From the NCBI GenBank assembly GCA_035561075.1, contig DATMYF010000040.1:4186-68185 (forward strand): a stretch of DNA of 64,000 bases, read 5' to 3'. The position numbers and the translations under genes were made by a program. The DNA comes from JAMCRM01 sp035561075 (GTDB lineage Bacteria; Acidobacteriota; Terriglobia; Bryobacterales; Bryobacteraceae). The notes under the pieces are model-generated. The model was not told the origin of the DNA, ran no database searches, and saw only the letters and a list, made by a program, of their open reading frames with translations. Within the stretch, counting starts at the first letter, position 1. The number at the start of each line of letters is the position of its first letter. Shown here piece after piece: positions 8,845 to 16,167 of the stretch.

Positions 8845-9015
8845 ATGCTTTGCGCCAAGGTACTTGACAAACCAGTTCGGGAAGACGCGATTCGCAAGGA
8901 ACTGCAGTATCTATACGACCGCCGCTCCGCCGTCGAGATGCTGATCCGGTCTTTGGAGTACTACGACCGGTTCGCCGACGGATCGAGTGTGTCTCTGAGC
9001 CGCGAGAGCGCCTGA
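8845..9015 (+). CDS. Very small hypothetical protein
   Basis: 56 aa from the ATG at 8845. An upstream in-frame start at 8794 would add 17 unlikely residues. The central part (REDAIRKELQYLYDRRSAVEMLIRSL when read in sections) is a compact amphipathic helical pair, and the composition looks coding rather than random. I recall similar small proteins with a YLYxRRSAVexLIRSLE pattern from acidobacteria, but cannot verify this. No promoter element is obvious, and function is unknown. Confidence 0.5.
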   Translation: MLCAKVLDKPVREDAIRKELQYLYDRRSAVEMLIRSLEYYDRFADGSSVSLSRESA

Positions 9016-9137
9016 TCTACCGTAACCGCGCTCAAACCCCTGCCCGCCCGGCATAGGGCATGGCTCCCGGATAATTGAGCCCCGAATGATCCCTTGGCGT
9101 CTACGACGACCAGCCTGGGGACCTAGCTGGCACTCGT

Positions 9138-9175
9138 AGGTGCGGAGGCTATTCCGCCGTAGTGCTTCCGCACCT
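9138..9175. repeat. Inverted repeat (9-bp perfect arms)
   Basis: AGGTGCGGA (9138-9146) and TCCGCACCT (9167-9175) form a perfect 9-bp stem with a 20-base loop, in the stretch between the small protein gene and the Tat-exported protein gene. No T-run follows. It could be an operator or part of a structured leader, and nothing else was seen in 9016-9302. Confidence 0.35.
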
Positions 9176-9302
9176 GTATGACATAGCGGCCTTCCTCCTG
9201 CTCATCCCGTTCCCCGCACCCGCGATCCGCCACTATCCCTGTGCCTCTCAAAACGCCATCTGAGCCTTGACTTGGACCACCGCGATGGTCAGGATAGAGG
9301 GC

Positions 9303-10706
9303 ATGCCCAAAACGGACTTCACCATCCTGAACAGGCGGCGGTTCCTGGGTGGCTGTGCCGCGGCGGCGGCCTGCTCCGCGTGCCCATCCATTTGTACGGC
9401 GGCTTCGCCGGCGATTCCGGACGTCAAGGCCAGGGTGCGGCTGGTCTTCGCCTATCCGCCCAAGCCCATCGAGGGCTGGCCCTACCTGGGGTACGACCAC
9501 CAGGGGCGGGCGGCGGAGATCACGACGCGGTTGCGCCACGCGTGTCCGGAAATCGACTTCGTCACCAGCGCCATCGCTAACGAGGCCGCCGGGAAGGAGG
9601 TGCTAGCGGGCGACCGGGACATCGACGGCTACATGGTCTTTATCACCGGCATCCCGGCCAGCGCCCACCGTCCGTTCGCGTACTCGGGCGTGCCTGTGGT
9701 GCTGGTGGACGATCTTTACGGCGGCACCGGCGCGTTCCTCTCGACGTATCCGGACGCCCGGCGCAAGGGCATGCCCATCGCCGGTGTTTCTTCCACGGAT
9801 TTCAAGGATGTGGCGCAGGCCGCCCGGATGTTTGCGGTCAGGCGGAAGCTGAAGGAGTCGATCATCCTTGACGTCACCAACCGCGATGTATCGGCGTCGT
9901 TCAAGACGTTCCGGGACAACCTGGGACCAACCGTGAAGCTTATCAGCGGACAGGAGTTGGACGGCTTCTACCGCAAGGCCGACCGCGCCGAGGGGCGCAA
10001 GTGGGCCCAGACGTGGATGGCGGGTGCTGCAAAAGTGGTGGAACCCACTGCACGTGAGCTTGAAGACTCCGGCACCATGTACGTCGCGATGCGCGAGATG
10101 ATGGCGGAGCACAAGGCCCAGGGCATTGCAGTAGACTGCCTCAGCCTGTTCTACGGAAACAAACTCGCGGCCTATCCGTGCATGGGCTTCTTTCAGATGA
10201 ACAATGACGGGCTGGTGGGCGCCTGCGAGGCGGATCTCCAATCCGCGGCCACCATGCTGGTCCTGACCTATCTCACGGGCAAGCCCGGGTACATTTCGGA
10301 CCCGGTAATCGACACCTCGAAGAACCAGATTATCTATGCGCACTGCGTGGCGCCGAACAAAGTCTGGGGGCCCAAGGGTGCTTCCAATGCGTACGAGCTT
10401 CGCAGTCATTCGGAAGATCGCAAGGGTGCCGCGGTGCGCTCCCTGATGCCGCTGGGACCGATGACGACCACGCTCAAATTCGTGCCTCAGCGGAAGACCA
10501 TGGTGATCCACACGGGCAAGGCGGTGGACAACATCGACGACGACAAGGCGTGCCGAACGAAGCTGGCAGTCCAGGTGAAAGACGCCCGCAAACTCATGGG
10601 CGGTTGGGATTATGGCTGGCACCGCGTGACGGTCTACGGAGACGAGCGCGCCGCACTGGTAATGTTCAGCGACCTGGCGGGGTTCGCCGTGGAGGAAGAA
10701 GGATAG
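9303..10706 (+). CDS. Tat-exported sugar-isomerase-like protein
   Basis: 467 aa from the ATG at 9303, which has AGAGGG just upstream. A twin-arginine signal is at residues 10-25 (NRRRFLGG plus an Ala-rich stretch). The body resembles the L-fucose/L-arabinose isomerase fold: the segment ACEADLQSAATMLVLTYLTG and the following YAHC match the C-terminal isomerase domain. An exported member would be unusual, since these isomerases normally act in the cytoplasm on free sugars. The usual metal ligands cannot be fully assigned by eye, so it may be a non-catalytic or repurposed relative. Its 3' end converges with tamB, 8 bp apart. Confidence 0.7.
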   Translation: MPKTDFTILNRRRFLGGCAAAAACSACPSICTAASPAIPDVKARVRLVFAYPPKPIEGWPYLGYDHQGRAAEITTRLRHACPEIDFVTSAIANEAAGKEVLAGDRDIDGYMVFITGIPASAHRPFAYSGVPVVLVDDLYGGTGAFLSTYPDARRKGMPIAGVSSTDFKDVAQAARMFAVRRKLKESIILDVTNRDVSASFKTFRDNLGPTVKLISGQELDGFYRKADRAEGRKWAQTWMAGAAKVVEPTARELEDSGTMYVAMREMMAEHKAQGIAVDCLSLFYGNKLAAYPCMGFFQMNNDGLVGACEADLQSAATMLVLTYLTGKPGYISDPVIDTSKNQIIYAHCVAPNKVWGPKGASNAYELRSHSEDRKGAAVRSLMPLGPMTTTLKFVPQRKTMVIHTGKAVDNIDDDKACRTKLAVQVKDARKLMGGWDYGWHRVTVYGDERAALVMFSDLAGFAVEEEG

Positions 10707-10714
10707 GCCGCCTG

Positions 10715-13700
10715 CTAGCGGAAGCGGCGCCGCCAGAAGAGGTCCAGGCCGGCAGCGCCGTTCTCCTGGCGCTGAATGATGGCGGACCAAACAGGGTTGA
10801 AGGCCCACTCCACACGGATAATTTGCGGGTTGCTTTCGGTCACGTCCTGGATGTAAGTGAAGAGAATGTTGCGGGTCACCTGCTGTTGCAGGGTGAAGCG
10901 TGCCTGCGGCGTGTTTTCCGCCCCGACGATCTGGGGGTCGATACGTAGCGTGCTGACACCGAACAGCCGTTGAAGGCGTCCGGCCACAGGGCTCGCCACT
11001 GCCTGGCCCAGCAGCGCGGAGGCTCCCTTCTGCTGGAAAGTCTGTTGCGGTGCCACGGGCTCGCGCGCCGCCAAAACCGGGTCGGTGGTGGGGGTAGAGC
11101 CGCCGGCGAGCAATGAGATTAACTCGGTGAATCCCAGGGGCGGGTCGGAGCGGTAAGTCAACTGCATGCGGTTGACAGGCCCGGAGACCGTTAGGGTTAC
11201 ATCGATGCCCCGGACGCGTGTGGTTAGATCGATGTTGACGATGGGTTCCAGGCGGTTCGGGTTGTAGAAGGCCACGGAACCCTGGTCGACTTTATAGCGA
11301 TTGCCGAAGAACTCCACGTCCCCCTGGGTGATCTCCATGCGGCCAAGAGCACCGGGGCGTGCGGCCGTGCCGCGGATCTGGATCTCGGCGTCGGCGTCAA
11401 TGTTCTCGGTCAGGGTGGTTCGGAACTGCGCATCGGGTGCGGTCTCGATGCGGAGGTCCAGCCGCATTCCGGCCAGCAATCCGACTTGCGCGGGCGGCGT
11501 GGGAGTGGGCTCGGCGGCCCCCGCGAATATGGATCCGATGTCGCTGTGGGAATAGAAAGCAGCATCCAGAATCGTGACACTCCCCGATAGCACGCTGCGG
11601 CTGGTCGCCCCAGTCAAACTGATATCCGCATTAAGCGATGTGTTGACGTTAGGCGGGTACTGGATGTTCACTTCGCGGGCAGTGGTCTGGAGGCGGAAAT
11701 TCAACTCGGGGCCGCCGTAGGCGACTGAGCCAGTCAGGTTAACCTTTCCACCACCGACCAGCCCGGTAACGTCCTGGATCACCGCCTGGCGGCCGGTGAA
11801 CACGAGGGAGCCGCGCGCTTCGGAGAGCCCTGCGGGCCAGTTGATCATGTTGAAGTTGGCGTCGCGCAGGTCCAGGCGTCCGGCCACCTGGGGATTGTCA
11901 AGGGTTCCCTGGACGGCCGCGTTCAAGCTGGCATTCCCGGAGGCAAAGGCGTCTTGGAGAAAGGTCTCCAGCAGGTCCAGCCTGAGGTCGCCGGTGGCGC
12001 GCAGGTCGACCTTGCGCTGGCCAACCAGGGCGGCGCTGCCCTTGACGTCCACATTGGCGTAGGGGCCGATGAGGTGGGCGCTCTGGACCGTTACGACGGA
12101 GCGATCGAGGTTGATCACCACCGGTTCGGCATTGCGCACCTGGAGTGCCCGCCGGACGGCGGCGCCTGGAACGGGGTCGACCGAGTACATATCCAGCCGC
12201 GAGAGTTCGAGCCGGCCTTTCAGGTCTTCCGTACGGACGGCGGGGCCCGATACGGTCGCCCGCCCTTGGGTGAGGACGTCGAACGTCCTGCGGCGCGTTC
12301 GGGGCAGGAAGGCGCTGAAGCCGGCGTAGGTCACGTTGCGGAAGTTCAGTTCCGCGTTCAGCGGGTAATCGCGAGAGAGCCCCACGTTGCCCGCGGCCGC
12401 GATATCGGCTCCGGCGAAGTTCGATTTAGCGTTGAACACCACGGCGTTGGCCCGCGTTTCCGCGACGGCCTGGAGATCGCCCAGGGGCGCGCCGTTGTAC
12501 TGAATGCTCGAGGCGTTTAAAAAAGCATTCAAGCGGCTGATAAGGGGTGTATCGCCGGGCCGGAGGGTTCCGGCGCCTTCGGCGCGTGCCTCCACGGTTC
12601 CGGCGGTGCCCGGCCGCAGTTTCGCCACGGCGGGAACCTTGGCGAGATCGAAGCGATTGGTGGCGAGGCGGAACTGGAGGTCGCCGGTGCGGTAGTCGCC
12701 GGGATGCGCTAACCGGGCGGAGCCTTCGAGGCGCGCCTCGCCGGCCTGGGCCATTAGCGAGGGCACCTCGATCAGGCGATTGTCGAGCTTGAGGGCCACC
12801 TGCAGCCGGTCGAGGGGCTGCTTGTCGAAGACTCCCTTCGTCATGGTTACGTTGGCATTGGCGCGCGGGCTGGCGAGGGTGCCGGCGACGGTCGCGTTGG
12901 CTTCAAGTGTTCCGGCGACCTGGATATCGGGGCGGCCTGCCACGGCCAGGAGGGTGTCGATGGGCAGGTTATTGATCCGCGCGCTGGCTTCGGTGGGGTA
13001 GTCGGGGGCCAGGGTGGTGCGTCCGGTTACCTGGATGCCGGAACCGGCGAAGTTCGAGTTGAGATTGTACTGCACCACATTTCCGGCGGTGCGGGTGGTG
13101 GCGGTGAGGTCGCCGAGCTTTTCGCCGCGCATCTGGAGGCCGCGCACCGCGAGGTCGGAATCAACGCGCTGAACGTCGATAGCGGTCTTGCCGGCCGCGG
13201 GTCGGATACCTGCGGCGAAGTCGGCCTTAAACGCGAGGGTGCCGCCGAGGCCGGGCCGGCGCTCAGTCAAAGCGCGCAGTTCCGCCAAGTTTAGGTTTGT
13301 GCTGGCCAGTTGCCCCGTAAGGTTGCCGCGGCGCAGTTCGCCGGGCGTGTAGGCGTAGGCCAGGTTGCCGCTAACGCGCGCGGGACCAACTGCAATCGCC
13401 AGGGTAGGGACGGCAATACGCCCCTCGGCCAGGGAGGCCCGCAACGTAAGAGTGTCGAAGGGTTGCTGCCATGCCGCGCCCTGAATTACGTCGGCGGAGA
13501 CGTCGCCCCGGGGGCTTCCCAGGGTGCCGCCGATCCGCGCGGACGCGTTCAGCAGGCCCGAGGCGGGGACATCCGACTGCCCGGCCACGGCCAGGACGTC
13601 GCGCAGGTCGCCGTTACGGATTACGGCGTTGAGGTCGAGGGGCGATTGCGGGGAAGTGCGGTAGCGCTGCAGTCCGATGGACCCGGCGATGCGCGCATCG

Positions 13701-15538
13701 AGGGTACCGCGCTGCAGGGTGCCGTCCTGCAGGACCGCGCGGGACTCGGAAAGATCGAGGTTCGCCGCCAGCAGGTTGAACGGGCGATCCTGGACGCGGA
13801 AGTTGGTGACCCGCACCTGCCCGGTCACGCGCGGAGACGCGAGGCTGCCGAGCACAGAGCCATCAAAGGCAGCGGAGCCGCCGTTAAGGTGCACCGGCAG
13901 GGTCACCCCCGGGGCCAGTTCCTGGAGATTCCGGGAGGCCAGACGCACGTCCACGCGGTTTCCGAGCGTGCCGGAAAGATTTATCCGGCTCTGCGGCAGG
14001 GCGAGCCACGATTGCCCCAGGGCCACGCTCTGGCTGCGGCCGTCGTAGTTCGCCTGGAGACTTCCGCGCACGGGCACGCCACGCTGGGGTGCGGGTGAGA
14101 TGGTGAGGTTCCCGCCGGCGATGAGGTCCTTCGGAGACTCGAAACTGGCGCGCCCCTGGATGGTGCCGGAGAGGACGCCGCCGTAGGCCAGATCGCGTTC
14201 GGCCAGGGTAGATGCCAGTACCCTGAGGTCGAAGCCGTCCAGGCGGCCGGCGGCCTCGAAACGCTGCCGCTGGTCGATGGAGGCGCGACCGGTTAGGGTG
14301 CCGCCCAGGACGCCGAGGCGCATGCCGGTGAGGTCGATCCGCCGCGGGTCCGCCTGGACTGCGGAAGCAAGCGAGAGATCCGTGAACCGGCGCGTCCCCA
14401 GGGTGGCGGCCACCCGGCGGGCGTCCACATTGGCGCGCACCAGGTACTCGTCACCGGTCATTGAGGCGGTGCCGTTGAGACTGGCAACTCCTTCGGGTTG
14501 CTGTGCGACCCGCAAGAGGCGGCCCAGTTCTCCGAGATCGAGCGTGCCGTTGAAGTTGAGCCCGGCGGGTTCAGCGGCATCGCGGAGGACGCCCGAGGCC
14601 TGGATGGTAGATCGTCCCAGTGTGAGGCGCGTCCCGGAAAGTTGGATCCGCTCGCCGCCCATCTGCAGGCTGGCGTCGGCCTGGAGGACGCGGGGGACGT
14701 TCCCGGTGGTCTGGATTTCGAGGCCGGCAGCGCGACGGGCCTCGTCGAGCGCGATGTGGCCCTGGAGGCGCGCCTGGATGCGGGCGTCCTTCAGGTTCTC
14801 GACGATGCCGCTGATGGCGAGCTGCGACTCCGGTGTGCGGATGAGCGCGTTATCGAAACGGATCCGATCGTGCTCGAGCACCACTGGGATAGTGATGGAG
14901 ACGTCCACCGGCTCGCGCCCGCCGGAGCGCATTTCGAGCGGCGCCATGGCGAGTTGCCCCTTGTAGGCGGGGGTGGCAGTGTCATAGAAGAGCTGCGCGC
15001 GCAGGTTGCGCCCGCGGGCATCCACGGGGACCCGGCGCTCGGCGAAAAGGATGCTGCCATTGCGTACGTCGAACCGCCCTATGGCGAGATCCACGATGGT
15101 CCGGAGGGCTGTGCTGTCGCTTTCGGGTTTGGGCTCCTTGGGACCTGGGATGTTGGTGGTGCCGTCCGCGTACACGATGATATTGCCCTGGGGTGTATCG
15201 ACGAGGGCGGCTCGGATTTCGAAGGGGCGCCGGACCGTAGTGAGCAGGCCGAGGTCGATTTGCAGCAGCCGCGCGCGGAAGAGAGGCGGCTGGTCGCGCG
15301 GCTCGGTGCCGCGAAGAACGAAGTCGCGGATCTGGACGCGCAGGCGCTGCCAATCCAAGTCAAACGCGCCGATTTCGGCCTTTCCGCCAGTGGCGTCTTC
15401 GATACCGGAGATGATTCGCTGGCGCGCGGTGTCGCGGAACCAGTCCGTCTGGACCACGATGATGCCGGCCACGATCACTAGCAGGACCAGGGCGGCGAGT
15501 GATCCGAAGATGATGGCGAGGAGCCTCGGGCGGGTCAC
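10715..15538 (-). CDS. tamB: TamB-like translocation/assembly and lipid-transport protein
   Basis: 1607 aa from a GTG at 15538 that overlaps the stop of the upstream gene (GTGA). One N-terminal TM helix (about residues 4-27, LLAIIFGSLAALVLLVIV) anchors it in the inner membrane. A very long repetitive beta-rich AsmA/TamB body follows, and the C-terminal DUF490 domain ends in GLDLFWRRRF, close to the conserved TamB terminus. Such proteins form a hydrophobic groove bridging the periplasm, with roles in outer-membrane protein insertion and phospholipid transport. Its place behind a BamA-like gene supports a TamA-TamB-type pair. Confidence 0.92.
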   Translation of the reverse strand: MTRPRLLAIIFGSLAALVLLVIVAGIIVVQTDWFRDTARQRIISGIEDATGGKAEIGAFDLDWQRLRVQIRDFVLRGTEPRDQPPLFRARLLQIDLGLLTTVRRPFEIRAALVDTPQGNIIVYADGTTNIPGPKEPKPESDSTALRTIVDLAIGRFDVRNGSILFAERRVPVDARGRNLRAQLFYDTATPAYKGQLAMAPLEMRSGGREPVDVSITIPVVLEHDRIRFDNALIRTPESQLAISGIVENLKDARIQARLQGHIALDEARRAAGLEIQTTGNVPRVLQADASLQMGGERIQLSGTRLTLGRSTIQASGVLRDAAEPAGLNFNGTLDLGELGRLLRVAQQPEGVASLNGTASMTGDEYLVRANVDARRVAATLGTRRFTDLSLASAVQADPRRIDLTGMRLGVLGGTLTGRASIDQRQRFEAAGRLDGFDLRVLASTLAERDLAYGGVLSGTIQGRASFESPKDLIAGGNLTISPAPQRGVPVRGSLQANYDGRSQSVALGQSWLALPQSRINLSGTLGNRVDVRLASRNLQELAPGVTLPVHLNGGSAAFDGSVLGSLASPRVTGQVRVTNFRVQDRPFNLLAANLDLSESRAVLQDGTLQRGTLDARIAGSIGLQRYRTSPQSPLDLNAVIRNGDLRDVLAVAGQSDVPASGLLNASARIGGTLGSPRGDVSADVIQGAAWQQPFDTLTLRASLAEGRIAVPTLAIAVGPARVSGNLAYAYTPGELRRGNLTGQLASTNLNLAELRALTERRPGLGGTLAFKADFAAGIRPAAGKTAIDVQRVDSDLAVRGLQMRGEKLGDLTATTRTAGNVVQYNLNSNFAGSGIQVTGRTTLAPDYPTEASARINNLPIDTLLAVAGRPDIQVAGTLEANATVAGTLASPRANANVTMTKGVFDKQPLDRLQVALKLDNRLIEVPSLMAQAGEARLEGSARLAHPGDYRTGDLQFRLATNRFDLAKVPAVAKLRPGTAGTVEARAEGAGTLRPGDTPLISRLNAFLNASSIQYNGAPLGDLQAVAETRANAVVFNAKSNFAGADIAAAGNVGLSRDYPLNAELNFRNVTYAGFSAFLPRTRRRTFDVLTQGRATVSGPAVRTEDLKGRLELSRLDMYSVDPVPGAAVRRALQVRNAEPVVINLDRSVVTVQSAHLIGPYANVDVKGSAALVGQRKVDLRATGDLRLDLLETFLQDAFASGNASLNAAVQGTLDNPQVAGRLDLRDANFNMINWPAGLSEARGSLVFTGRQAVIQDVTGLVGGGKVNLTGSVAYGGPELNFRLQTTAREVNIQYPPNVNTSLNADISLTGATSRSVLSGSVTILDAAFYSHSDIGSIFAGAAEPTPTPPAQVGLLAGMRLDLRIETAPDAQFRTTLTENIDADAEIQIRGTAARPGALGRMEITQGDVEFFGNRYKVDQGSVAFYNPNRLEPIVNIDLTTRVRGIDVTLTVSGPVNRMQLTYRSDPPLGFTELISLLAGGSTPTTDPVLAAREPVAPQQTFQQKGASALLGQAVASPVAGRLQRLFGVSTLRIDPQIVGAENTPQARFTLQQQVTRNILFTYIQDVTESNPQIIRVEWAFNPVWSAIIQRQENGAAGLDLFWRRRFR

Positions 15539-16167
15539 TGGAAGGCCTCCTTCATGAAGACGATGCGGGTACGGTCGCGTACCTGGCGGAGCCATTGATC
15601 GAGCTGCTGGTCGACGTTTTGGGCCGGCGCGGCGGTGGGTGCCGGCGTGGGCGGTGCACTGGAAGATGCGCGGTCGGCCTGGCTCTCGGCTTCTGCGTCG
15701 AGACGCTTGAGAATATCCTGGGAGGGCTGGGTGAGGCCGGCCTGAAAGCGCTGGTCGGTGAAACGCAAGGCGGTCAACTGCCAGAGCAGGTGCGATTTCA
15801 GGCGCGCTTCAGTGAGGTTGTAGCGTTGGAGGGCGGCGCGGTATTCCGCGTCGGTGCGGAAACGGGACTGCCGGAGGTTGGCCAGCATGGCATCCGCCTC
15901 GGAGGGTTTCGGCTGATCATACGCGCCAATGCGCATCTCCCGCCGGATGAGGTACTGGTCCACAAGGCGTTCGGCGGCTTCGCGGCGGGCCTCTGGGGTG
16001 AACTCGGGTTCCCGGCCGTTGAGGAACGCCACCAGCCGGATCTCTTCGAGGATCTCCGTCTCTGTGATCACGTCGTTGCCGACGGCCACGGCCGTCCTGT
16101 CGATGACCGTCGGGGCGGCGTATGCCACGGGGGCGGCGAGCGCGGCGATTAAAAACAGGATGCGCAT
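15535..16167 (-). CDS. SurA N-domain-like periplasmic chaperone without PPIase domain
   Basis: 210 aa with a signal peptide (about residues 1-17). The segment TVIDRTAVAVGNDVITETEI is the classic start of a SurA N-terminal chaperone domain, followed by helical segments (EAAERLVDQYLIRREM) and a Pro/Ala-rich tail. The parvulin domain that normally follows is absent, and the C-terminal helix probably folds back as in SurA. It lies between the BamA-like gene (1-bp overlap, TGATG) and tamB (4-bp overlap), so it very likely delivers or holds outer-membrane protein clients for that machinery. Confidence 0.85.
   Translation of the reverse strand: MRILFLIAALAAPVAYAAPTVIDRTAVAVGNDVITETEILEEIRLVAFLNGREPEFTPEARREAAERLVDQYLIRREMRIGAYDQPKPSEADAMLANLRQSRFRTDAEYRAALQRYNLTEARLKSHLLWQLTALRFTDQRFQAGLTQPSQDILKRLDAEAESQADRASSSAPPTPAPTAAPAQNVDQQLDQWLRQVRDRTRIVFMKEAFQ

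Noticed and set aside
9123..9539. 138-aa open frame on the minus strand opposite the Tat-exported protein
   Set aside because: Most of it is antisense to a well-supported gene and the composition (Arg/Gly/Pro-rich) is that of a shadow frame. Only the last 40 residues lie in non-coding DNA.
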